Shown here: one piece after another, positions 17,406 to 25,137 of the stretch
Layout of the letters: each line of letters opens with the position of its first letter
How positions within the stretch are numbered: position 1 is the stretch's first letter
NCBI RefSeq assembly: GCF_021354595.1
Contig: NZ_JADWYJ010000001.1
Location: 411,446-475,445, forward strand
DNA from: Maribellus sp. CM-23
GTDB lineage: Bacteria > Bacteroidota > Bacteroidia > Bacteroidales > Prolixibacteraceae
DNA length: 64,000 bases
Direction: 5' to 3'
The notes under the pieces: generated by a model
What the model saw: only the letters and a program-made list of their open reading frames with translations
What the model was told of the DNA's origin: nothing
Databases searched by the model: none
Translations under genes and position numbers: made by a program

Positions 17406-19748
17406 CTATTTCACGTCAATTGCATCAACCGGACAGGCGGCCCTGCAGGCATCGCATTTAATACACAGTTCGGTATTGATGCTGTGCTTTTCGTGCGGGG
17501 TGAACGGAATCGCGTCAACCGGGCATTTCTGCACACATTTGGTACAACCGATACAACCATCGTTTACAGAATAAGTGATTAAATCGGCACATTTTCCGGT
17601 CGGACAAACACCGTTGATATGAGCTTCGTATTCGTCACGGAAATATTTCAATGTACTCAACACCGGATTCGGAGCCGTTCTTCCCAAACCGCACAAACTT
17701 CCTTTTTTTGTCCACTCCGCCAATTTTTCCAGCTCTTCAATATCGCCTTGTTTCCCTTTTCCTTTCGTGATGTTTTCGAGGATATCCAGCATTCGGCGTG
17801 TACCCACCCGGCAAAAAGTACATTTTCCACACGATTCTTCCTGTGTAAACGACAGAAAATAGCGGGCAATATCCACCATACAATCGGTTTCGTCGAGGAC
17901 CACCAATCCACCGGATCCCATCATCGCTCCCATTTCCTGCAGCGACTCAAAATTTATCGGGGTATCAGCATATTCAGCAGGAATACAACCGCCGGATGGT
18001 CCACCGATTTGAACGGCCTTAAACTTTTTGCCATTGGCAATTCCACCGCCAATCTCGTCAATCACCTCCCGAATGGTGATTCCCATCGGAACCTCTATCA
18101 GTCCGCCCCGCGCCACTTTACCCGCCAACGCAAAAACCTTTGTTCCGGTGCTTCGGGCAGTGCCGATCTCGGCAAATTTCTCCCATCCTTCGCGTAAAAT
18201 ATAAGCAATCTGGGCAAACGTTTCGGTATTGTTGACAAGAGTTGGCTTTCCGAATAATCCGCTTTCAGCCGGAAATGGCGGACGAATCCTCGGAAAACCG
18301 CGGCTTCCTTCAATCGAAGCAATCAAAGCTGTTTCTTCGCCGCACACAAATGCTCCTGCTCCTTCATAAATCTGAAGATCGAGACTAAACGAAGTCCCCA
18401 GTATATTTTCGCCCAGCAGATTATTCTCTTTGCAGATTTTTAATGCTTCACGAATACGGGTAACTGCCAGCGGATATTCAGCCCGAATATAAAAGTAGCC
18501 ATGATGAATACCCGTAGCATAAGCCGCAATCACCATCCCTTCAATGATTCGGTACGGATAAGATTCGAGCAGCATTCGATCCATAAAAGCGCCGGGATCT
18601 CCCTCGTCACCATTACAAATCAGGTATTTAATCTCGCTTTTCTGTTTTTTTACGGCCTCCCATTTTATACCACTGGGAAAACCGCCGCCACCACGACCAC
18701 GGATGCCGCTTTTCATGACCTGCTCCACCACATCGTCGGGTGATAGAGTATCGAGAGCTTTTTGCAGAGCTGAAAAACCACCGCGCCTTTTGTATTCGTT
18801 TATATCCAGCGGATTGATCATTCCTCGGTATTCTGTTGCAATCGGCAACTGATTTCCAAGAAACGACGCCACCGGTTTCTCGCGCATGCTAATTTCGTAG
18901 CGCTGCACACCTTCCCAGTTTCGGTCAGTCTGGATGGTTTCAACGGCGTGAATCAGTTTATTTTTTAAGCGGGTGAGCAGCCCCGGTGCATCAAAGTGAC
19001 TTTCAACGATGCCTTTTACATCTTCAGGTTTTACCTTCGCATATAAAGTTGGTTCCCCTTCATTCGGCACCACTTCCACCAATGGCACCTGATGGCACAT
19101 CCCCACGCAACCGACGTGTTTCAGATTCACCCGCAGCCCGCTTTCGTTGACCACATGCTCTACTTCCTCCTGAATCTCCTTACTGCCACTGGCCACGCAG
19201 CATGAACCCAGGCCGATCCGAATTTCGCCCTGAATTTCAGTTCCGTCGGCTTTTCGTGCCTTCTTCAGGTCGCGTTTTCCTTTTATGCTTTCAAAATCCT
19301 CTATAATCTGCCCCACCTGATCGGATGCCACATGACCGTATGTCGTTCCATCGATCTGAACAACAGGGGCCAGTGTACAACAACCCAGACAAGCCACTTT
19401 TTCAATGGTATATTTTCCAACAGAATCGGTATTAATTCCATCGGCTAATTTTAATTCCCTCCGAAAAGCATCGTACACCTGGACCGCACCTTTTACATGA
19501 CAGGCAGTACCCACACATACCTTGATCATGTGCTCGCCCACTGGGTGCAGCCGAAACTGCGAGTAAAAACTTGCCACCCCGATTATTTCTGCAGCAGAGA
19601 TTTCCGACTTTTCAGCCAGGTAACGCAATGCCTCTTCCGGAAGATAGTTGTACTCCTTCTGAATAGCCTGCAGAATCGGAATAAGACTCTTTTTTGAAGC
19701 GCCTTTTTCTGTAATCAGGTGGTCAATATATTGATTGTATTCTGTCAT
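17406..19748 (-). CDS. NuoE-NuoF fusion (HydC-HydB-like), NAD(H)-binding flavin/Fe-S subunit
   Basis: A 780-residue soluble fusion. Residues 1-150 are NuoE/HydC-like with [2Fe-2S] ligands Cys78, Cys83, Cys120 and Cys124. Residues ~172-250 are a second thioredoxin-like [2Fe-2S] domain (Cys183/184, Cys214, Cys218). Residues ~290-690 are NuoF, with NADH site GRGGGGFPSG, FMN site CNGDEGDPGAFMDR and [4Fe-4S] site ESCGKCTFCRVGT. The last ~80 residues are a 2x[4Fe-4S] ferredoxin (CIGCTKCVQKCP, CIKCDACRAACP). This is the electron-bifurcating module of HydABC/NfnAB-like complexes. No HydA hydrogenase is nearby; the likely partner is the 2Fe-2S/GltD protein at 14649-16202. Confidence 0.9.
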   Translation of the reverse strand: MTEYNQYIDHLITEKGASKKSLIPILQAIQKEYNYLPEEALRYLAEKSEISAAEIIGVASFYSQFRLHPVGEHMIKVCVGTACHVKGAVQVYDAFRRELKLADGINTDSVGKYTIEKVACLGCCTLAPVVQIDGTTYGHVASDQVGQIIEDFESIKGKRDLKKARKADGTEIQGEIRIGLGSCCVASGSKEIQEEVEHVVNESGLRVNLKHVGCVGMCHQVPLVEVVPNEGEPTLYAKVKPEDVKGIVESHFDAPGLLTRLKNKLIHAVETIQTDRNWEGVQRYEISMREKPVASFLGNQLPIATEYRGMINPLDINEYKRRGGFSALQKALDTLSPDDVVEQVMKSGIRGRGGGGFPSGIKWEAVKKQKSEIKYLICNGDEGDPGAFMDRMLLESYPYRIIEGMVIAAYATGIHHGYFYIRAEYPLAVTRIREALKICKENNLLGENILGTSFSLDLQIYEGAGAFVCGEETALIASIEGSRGFPRIRPPFPAESGLFGKPTLVNNTETFAQIAYILREGWEKFAEIGTARSTGTKVFALAGKVARGGLIEVPMGITIREVIDEIGGGIANGKKFKAVQIGGPSGGCIPAEYADTPINFESLQEMGAMMGSGGLVVLDETDCMVDIARYFLSFTQEESCGKCTFCRVGTRRMLDILENITKGKGKQGDIEELEKLAEWTKKGSLCGLGRTAPNPVLSTLKYFRDEYEAHINGVCPTGKCADLITYSVNDGCIGCTKCVQKCPVDAIPFTPHEKHSINTELCIKCDACRAACPVDAIDVK

Positions 19749-19781
19749 TTTAACTTTTCACAAAGCGTAAATACGCTCATT

Positions 19782-21656
19782 CTATTTTCCGATACAGTAC
19801 AAATTCTTGTCTCCCCGGATATAAATTCTGCCGTCAGCAAAAGCCGGAGTTGGCCCTGAGTGTTCGCCTAATTCGTTATCACTGATCTTTTTCAATTTCT
19901 TCCCAAATTCGTACACGTGCATTACACCGTCATTATCCATCATAAACAGCTTGCCATCTGCCGTTACCGGCGATGAATACAAAGTTGTCCCCAGATCGTC
20001 CTCCCAATATTGTTCTCCTGTTTTAGTATCGTAGCAAACCAACACGCCGTAACTTGTTGCAACAAACAACAATCCATTGTATGCCAGCGGACTGGCGGCT
20101 TCAGGAAGATATTCATCGTTTTCCCATACAACCGATGCCGTTTTTGGATCAATCGCCACCAGACGGGCGTATTCATTGGCAGCAAAAACCAATCCGTCAG
20201 AAAAAGCCACCGAAGGCCCAACTTCGCCCATCATACACTCCACCTGCCAGAGTTCTTCCCCTGTTTCAATGTTATAACCGGCCACAATCGGGTCGGAAGT
20301 AAGTAATAGCTGGTATTTCCCGTCAACCTCTCCCAGAACAGGGCTGGCCCACGAAATTTTACAGGCCCGGGTAGTTTCCCAAACCGTTTCTCCGCTTGTA
20401 TTATTCAACGCCAGCACTTTGCCGCCGCGGTTTGTATCGTACTGAACAAACAGTTTCCCGGCCCAGGTAATCAGCGACGAGGAATGTCCGTAATGGTTGT
20501 TCGGAACGCCCAGGTTTCGTGCCCACAGACGTTTACCATTCATATCAAAAGCGATAACGTCGCCGCTGGCAAAAATGGCAAAGACAGCTTTTCCATCGGT
20601 AGTCAGCGAAGAGGCTGAAAGCCCCGTGTCGGGAGTAACCTTGGGCATTGCAGCTGGCGATCCCTGGATATTATTGGCAACACCCGTCCAAAGGAGTTTA
20701 CCGGTGTTCCGGTCGTAACAATATACTTCGCGTGCATTGTTATCCGCGCCGGCAATAAAAATCTTGTCGCCCCAAATGATCGGAGAATTGAATCCGTGCT
20801 TTGGAATCGGCGATTTCCACAAAACATTTGTACCAGCGGCCCCATCCCACTCGGTTGGGATATTTTTAGCGTAACTAACTCCCTGTCCGAGCGGTCCTCG
20901 TAATGAATTATGATTTGTTTTTAAAGCCGCCAATGTCAACCCGGAAGATGCCGCAGCAGTTTTTTGAGGTGCTTTTGCTTCCACCGTTTCCTTCTGCTCT
21001 TCCACTTTCTGCTCTGTCTCTGCTTCGGGTGTCGTTTCAGATTGTTTCACCGGCTCTGTGGCTGGTTCAGCTTCAGATTCTGATGGTTTACTTTCAGTAA
21101 CGGGATTTTGACCTACTTCAATTACTTCGATCTGTTCTTCCTGTTGATTGCTTTCATTTTCAGCCACCAAACTGACAGCATCATAATCCTTGAGATGATT
21201 TACCGTAGCAAAACCAGCCACAACAGCCAGCGCCATCACAAGCACACCAACAATGACAATCCCTTTTTGTGCCAAAATTCGGCTGGCGATTTCATTTTCC
21301 AGTTTCGCATCAGGTTCTTCAATCTTACTCTTGGCTGAATAATAAACCCGCAGCGCAAACGCCAAAACAACAGTCCCAAACAGAATCAGATAAGCGCCTG
21401 TTTTCACCTGCCACTGACTGTTGAAATAAGCCTTTCTGGCCAAGAGGTCAAAAGCACGGATCTCAGCTTTCAATTCCTCGTTATTGGGCTCTTGTTTCAA
21501 CCTTTGCACAAGTGCTTCGAGAGCCTTGCTTTCAATGGGATCGCTTTTGGATACCTGCCAGAAGTTCAGCAACAAAAGGATGGCCACTGCCGTGCAAAAT
21601 ATTCCGGCAATCAACGCGATGTTTTGTGCTAATTTTAATTTGTCGTTATTGGTCAT
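19782..21656 (-). CDS. Membrane-anchored PQQ-like beta-propeller protein
   Basis: A 624-residue protein. The first ~160 residues carry three transmembrane helices (IALIAGIFCTAVAILLLLNFW; TGAYLILFGTVVLAFALRVYY; GIVIVGVLVMALAVVAGFATV). A ~70-residue Glu/Pro/Thr-rich linker (~170-240) follows. The rest is a seven- or eight-blade PQQ-like propeller (VYCYDRNTGKLLWTG, LVAIDPKTASVVWEN, LVCYDTKTGEQYWED). The N-terminal membrane part may be more than an anchor. It sits between the cytosolic NuoEF fusion and the membrane ferredoxin gene, the position expected of a membrane component linking cytoplasmic and periplasmic partners (inference). Confidence 0.82.
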   Translation of the reverse strand: MTNNDKLKLAQNIALIAGIFCTAVAILLLLNFWQVSKSDPIESKALEALVQRLKQEPNNEELKAEIRAFDLLARKAYFNSQWQVKTGAYLILFGTVVLAFALRVYYSAKSKIEEPDAKLENEIASRILAQKGIVIVGVLVMALAVVAGFATVNHLKDYDAVSLVAENESNQQEEQIEVIEVGQNPVTESKPSESEAEPATEPVKQSETTPEAETEQKVEEQKETVEAKAPQKTAAASSGLTLAALKTNHNSLRGPLGQGVSYAKNIPTEWDGAAGTNVLWKSPIPKHGFNSPIIWGDKIFIAGADNNAREVYCYDRNTGKLLWTGVANNIQGSPAAMPKVTPDTGLSASSLTTDGKAVFAIFASGDVIAFDMNGKRLWARNLGVPNNHYGHSSSLITWAGKLFVQYDTNRGGKVLALNNTSGETVWETTRACKISWASPVLGEVDGKYQLLLTSDPIVAGYNIETGEELWQVECMMGEVGPSVAFSDGLVFAANEYARLVAIDPKTASVVWENDEYLPEAASPLAYNGLLFVATSYGVLVCYDTKTGEQYWEDDLGTTLYSSPVTADGKLFMMDNDGVMHVYEFGKKLKKISDNELGEHSGPTPAFADGRIYIRGDKNLYCIGK

Positions 21657-21666
21657 ATTTTTTGGT

Positions 21667-21692
21667 TTGAAGCAGGAAGCACGAAGTCGGAA
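21667..21692. repeat. GAAGCAGGAAGCACGAAGTCGG repeat
   Basis: Short imperfect tandem of GGAAGCACGAAG units just upstream of the membrane propeller gene. It is probably another dispersed low-complexity repeat. Confidence 0.35.
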
Positions 21693-21828
21693 GTTTGGGT
21701 CCGAATTTCATGCCTGCCTGGCATCTTTTTATTTGCGTTTCAATCTTGTTCCTCATTTGCGGCACATACATCTTTTCACTTCAATGTTTCAGTTGTGGAT
21801 GTGCCTTTTATTCGCTTTGCTCATTTCA

Positions 21829-21884
21829 CCCCGGTTAAAACCGGGGGTTATCCGTCAGTTGACGGATCCAACTCCTACGGAGTT
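21829..21884. repeat. REP-like cluster of three palindromes
   Basis: Consecutive palindromes CCCCGGTTAAAACCGGGG (21829-21846), ATCCGTCAGTTGACGGAT (21850-21867) and AACTCCTACGGAGTT (21870-21884). The first is nearly identical to a palindrome at 54516-54535, and both are preceded by TTCGCTT. A dispersed intergenic element is likely. It could also act as an mRNA hairpin between the membrane ferredoxin and propeller genes. Confidence 0.6.
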
Positions 21885-21946
21885 CTTATTTCATTTCAAT
21901 TGATAATCAGTCCAAATCTTTTTCAATTTGATCATTTATCCATTCT

Positions 21947-23314
21947 TCATTTTTCAACCGGACAGTAATCCACACAGCGTGCACAGCTGAAACAATTTCC
22001 GCGGTGAGGCTCGTAATCCTGCCGCTTGCGAAAAACCACCGTGTTTAATAAAGTCATGCCAATTACCAGTCCCATAAAACCTCCGGCAATCATGCTTCCT
22101 ACATAAAATTTATCGCGGATGACTTCTGCTTCTTCCACAAGCTGTTCCATTGATTTTCCGGAAGCACGGAAGGTTTGAACATCTATGTTATCAAGATCTT
22201 CTTTAATCTCAGGTTTTGAAATCATAAGTTCTGCCAGATAAACCGTTGGATTGGCTTTTGACAAAAAGGTATGTGATTGTGCACCTACAAAAACTCCCAG
22301 TACTACCCACAACGGAATGATAAGTGCGTAGGTAATAAAACGTTTCGGTCCTAAACCCGACTTCACTACTTCCTTCTCGTTGGTTGGAAAATCGATCGCA
22401 TCAAAAGGACAAGAGTTGGTACACAATTTACACTGAATACATTTTGACGGAGTGATGCTTAAATGCCATTTTGAAAAACGCGACATCCAACTTAAAAGAA
22501 CTCCGTACGGACATAAAAAGCGGCAATACGGACGTGCCACAAACATTCCCATCAGTAAAAAGGCTACGCCTAAAACTACCATGTGAAACTTGGCATCCAT
22601 TCTGAAAATCCCTACAAAAGGATCGTAGCGACAGATGATAAAATCGGTACCTGTGGCGGCAAACAATACTGCCAGCGAGAGGTATAGATAAGGAATCAAC
22701 CCCAGCGTTTTATTCAGCCATTTGGGAAGACTGATCGGTTTCATCACCACCAGATCCTGAATGGCTCCCAACGGACATGCCCCGGCACAAAAAGTTCTTC
22801 CAAAAAACAGTGTAAATAATAGTGGCAACAGAAAAAACAAAAGTGCAGTCAGCGAAATTGCATAGGTTGCATCAAACAAGGTTAACGTTACATTTTGTAT
22901 GGAACCAATACTGCAAATACATCCGTTTCGGTAAAAGCCAAAGTAAGCCAGCGTAAAAATCGACAGCCACAGGATTCCTTGCCGCGACCGGCTTTTTAAT
23001 GCCAACCAGGTAGCTGCTGAAAGTACCAGCAATAAAACCAGTACATCAAAATATTCAAGAGCCAAAGCACGGGGCTCGGGCGTTACAGGAGAAGGTTGTG
23101 TATAGCCACTGTCGAACTCAGGCTTTGGAAAACGTTGCTGTTGTGCCGACAAGGAAAAAGTAGAAAGGAAAAAGACAAAGCTGAACAGTGCAAACTTTGT
23201 GTATTTCAATACGGCAAGTTTCCAGTCGCAGTTTTCAGTCACAGTCTTCATATTTAACACGTGACTCACAGCTAGCAACTCCTGGCTAATATCTATTTGA
23301 TCTGTTTTATTCAT
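21947..23314 (-). CDS. NapH/NosR-like membrane-bound polyferredoxin
   Basis: A 455-residue membrane iron-sulphur protein. After a signal-peptide-like segment (FALFSFVFFLSTFSLSAQ) come about six transmembrane helices. There are two CX3CP motifs of the NapH/NosR/RdxA type (TFCAGACPLGAIQD, PYCRFLCPYGVLLS), a CxC patch (NGCICSIGSIQN), a [4Fe-4S] site (CIQCKLCTNSCPFDAI) and a C-terminal site (CFSCARCVDYCPVEK). The family carries electrons between the quinone pool or cytosol and periplasmic acceptors. The start is uncertain: residues 1-35 come from repeat-like DNA. ATG 23251 or TTG 23209 (giving a clean signal peptide) are alternatives to ATG 23314. Confidence 0.85.
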   Translation of the reverse strand: MNKTDQIDISQELLAVSHVLNMKTVTENCDWKLAVLKYTKFALFSFVFFLSTFSLSAQQQRFPKPEFDSGYTQPSPVTPEPRALALEYFDVLVLLLVLSAATWLALKSRSRQGILWLSIFTLAYFGFYRNGCICSIGSIQNVTLTLFDATYAISLTALLFFLLPLLFTLFFGRTFCAGACPLGAIQDLVVMKPISLPKWLNKTLGLIPYLYLSLAVLFAATGTDFIICRYDPFVGIFRMDAKFHMVVLGVAFLLMGMFVARPYCRFLCPYGVLLSWMSRFSKWHLSITPSKCIQCKLCTNSCPFDAIDFPTNEKEVVKSGLGPKRFITYALIIPLWVVLGVFVGAQSHTFLSKANPTVYLAELMISKPEIKEDLDNIDVQTFRASGKSMEQLVEEAEVIRDKFYVGSMIAGGFMGLVIGMTLLNTVVFRKRQDYEPHRGNCFSCARCVDYCPVEK

Positions 23315-23329
23315 TCAGTTTTAATCAAT

Positions 23330-23902
23330 CTATGCTGGATTTGTCCAGCTACCTTTTACTTTGTAGGCCTGGCTTGCCTGAACCCGGCTTATGGCATCCG
23401 ACGGGCAAACCCGCGCAATGGAACACTCGTTGCAGTTCACACAAATGTGATGCATAATTTGCAAGTGCAGCGAACCGTTTCCAAACGAAGTACACCCCGC
23501 CACACACTTGGCACAACCGATGCACAAATCTTCGATGATGTGGTATTCAAAATAAGGCTCTTCGATAAAACGACGTTCGATGGCGGCGGTGGGGCAAAGT
23601 TGGTTTTCGGCAGCTGTGCTGCGGGCGTTGGCATCAGGTTTCAGGTAACCTCCACAAAGATCGCAATAGCCGCAAAGATCAAAAGCATGTATACATTTCA
23701 CTGCCGATGGCGACATCACGCATTCGGTTGCACAGCGTCCGCACTGTGTACATTTGAAAGGATCGATCTGCCAAACGTAGTCATCGGTAGTTACGCGGCG
23801 CAAAGCAGATGCACTCACCACTCCAAGCGAGAGCAGTAAAGAAGCCCTCACCCCGTTTTGGATGAATTTTCGCCGGCTTTGTGCTTTATTTTTCTCTTCC
23901 AT
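23330..23902 (-). CDS. Tat-exported polyferredoxin (NapG-like)
   Basis: A 190-residue protein with a twin-arginine-like leader (SRRKFIQNGVRASLLLSLGV) and four iron-sulphur motifs: CTQCGRCATEC, CGYCDLCGG with a later CP, CIGCAKCVAGC, and CVNCNECSIARVCP. Predicted role is periplasmic electron carrier paired with the NapH-like membrane ferredoxin encoded 15 bp downstream, as in NapG-NapH. Its start overlaps the end of the small Tat cysteine protein by 17 bp, so the two are translationally coupled. The partner periplasmic reductase is not obvious in the cluster. Confidence 0.85.
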   Translation of the reverse strand: MEEKNKAQSRRKFIQNGVRASLLLSLGVVSASALRRVTTDDYVWQIDPFKCTQCGRCATECVMSPSAVKCIHAFDLCGYCDLCGGYLKPDANARSTAAENQLCPTAAIERRFIEEPYFEYHIIEDLCIGCAKCVAGCTSFGNGSLHLQIMHHICVNCNECSIARVCPSDAISRVQASQAYKVKGSWTNPA

Positions 23903-24083
23903 CTCTCACCTCCTTTGCCTGCGGAAGTTCACATTTCACAAACTTTCCGCAACTCTTACATGTTGGAGAAACTGAACAACTGGCGCTTACTTTTTTATTC
24001 AAAATCAGGTAACCGGATGTTGCGGTCAATCCTCCCAACAAGAGAAGTCTGCCTCCTTTTTGTATGAATTTTCGTCTATCCAT
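23886..24083 (-). CDS. Small Tat-signal cysteine-rich protein
   Basis: A 65-residue protein with a Tat-like leader (DRRKFIQKGGRLLLLGG) and a short tail containing CSVSPTCKSCGKFVKC, four cysteines able to bind one metal or iron-sulphur cluster. It overlaps the next gene by 17 bp and shares its RRKFIQ leader, so it is very probably real and co-expressed with the polyferredoxin. I do not recognise a family. It may be a one-cluster shuttle between the polyferredoxin and the propeller proteins (inference). Confidence 0.72.
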   Translation of the reverse strand: MDRRKFIQKGGRLLLLGGLTATSGYLILNKKVSASCSVSPTCKSCGKFVKCELPQAKEVRDGREK

Positions 24084-24100
24084 TTTTATCGAACTATTCT

Positions 24101-24167
24101 CAGTGTCTTCTCTGTGACCTCCGTGGTAAAAATTAGAACCACAGAGGTCACAGAGTTTTCACAGAGC
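24101..24167. repeat. Long hairpin made of two ACCACAGAG-type repeats
   Basis: Arms CTCTGTGACCTCCGTGGT and ACCACAGAGGTCACAGAG pair over ~18 bp with one mismatch around a short A-rich loop. It lies between the small Tat protein and the NHL protein. It could act as a transcript hairpin, but the sequence marks it as part of the dispersed family. Confidence 0.6.
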
Positions 24168-24168
24168 T

Positions 24169-25134
24169 TTATTTTTTCTCAAACATCCTTAACAGCTTTC
24201 GGTCAAAATCCAGTGCGTAGATGTTTCCATCCTTATCCACTGAAACATCCGGAGCTTGTCCTTCCAGCTTGTCGTCAAACTTTGTGGGTGGAGCTACAAC
24301 TCCCAGAAATTCCCCCGAGGGTTTGTACATTTTCACGCGCACCAATCCTTTTTCGCTGGTAACAAAACTACCGTCGGGCAAAAAACAGAAGTGTGCCGGG
24401 TTGCAGCAACCGCTAAAATTTTCGGTTTGGGCGCCGCTCGCACGCCAGTGCTCTCGCAGGTTCCCGTCTTCGGTATATTGTTCCAGTGTATGCAGTCCAG
24501 GATTCACCACCCACAGTTCGTCGTATTCCGTAATGTCCATATCAAAATAAGGACTCGGGATAATAAAACCGTGAAGGTCGTCAGCACTTGCTTTTCCCTC
24601 AAACTCCCCAATCAACTCACCGTCTTTAGAATACCTCACAATTCTCCGGTTTCCGGCATCAGCCACAAAAACATTGTTTTGATCTGCAGCAATAGCCGTG
24701 ATAAAAGTATTCTCTCCCGCCAAAGACCATTCTTTTTGAAGTTCTCCGCGCATATTTAAAACCTGAATATGATTTTTAAAACCGATATAAATCATTCCGC
24801 TGTTTACTTCCACGGTTGTTGGTTCATCCTGGAAATCAGTCTCCAGCAAAAGCTTACCGGAATTATCAATCAGCTTTAACTTTTTGTCGCCCACCAGGTA
24901 AATGGTATCGCCTGAAATCGTAATTCCGGCGGGCGTTTCAAAGCCTACTTTAAAATTTTTGGTTTCTTTATACAAAACCAGTTCTTCCGGAACATTTTTA
25001 AAAGCATCAACATTGAATTCGAATTTATTCGCCTCCATTTTATCGGGGCGTTTCGACATCCAATCGCCCACCATAACAGCGATAATTACCACTGCCAACA
25101 CGATCAGAAATATGACAATACCTTTATTCTTCAT
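24169..25134 (-). CDS. Membrane-anchored NHL-repeat (six-bladed propeller) protein
   Basis: A 321-residue protein. The N-terminal helix (IVIFLIVLAVVIIAVMVG, residues ~5-23) anchors it, with the remainder extracytoplasmic. NHL-like repeats are seen: VFVADAGNRRIVRYSKDGE, LWVVNPGLHTLEQYTEDGN, DVSVDKDGNIYALDFDRKL. An unusual SGCCNPAHF patch near residue 245 has adjacent cysteines and a His, a possible metal or cluster ligand site. The gene is 3 bp downstream of the anchored PQQ-like gene at 25138, so they are co-transcribed. Confidence 0.8.
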   Translation of the reverse strand: MKNKGIVIFLIVLAVVIIAVMVGDWMSKRPDKMEANKFEFNVDAFKNVPEELVLYKETKNFKVGFETPAGITISGDTIYLVGDKKLKLIDNSGKLLLETDFQDEPTTVEVNSGMIYIGFKNHIQVLNMRGELQKEWSLAGENTFITAIAADQNNVFVADAGNRRIVRYSKDGELIGEFEGKASADDLHGFIIPSPYFDMDITEYDELWVVNPGLHTLEQYTEDGNLREHWRASGAQTENFSGCCNPAHFCFLPDGSFVTSEKGLVRVKMYKPSGEFLGVVAPPTKFDDKLEGQAPDVSVDKDGNIYALDFDRKLLRMFEKK

Positions 25135-25137
25135 TTC

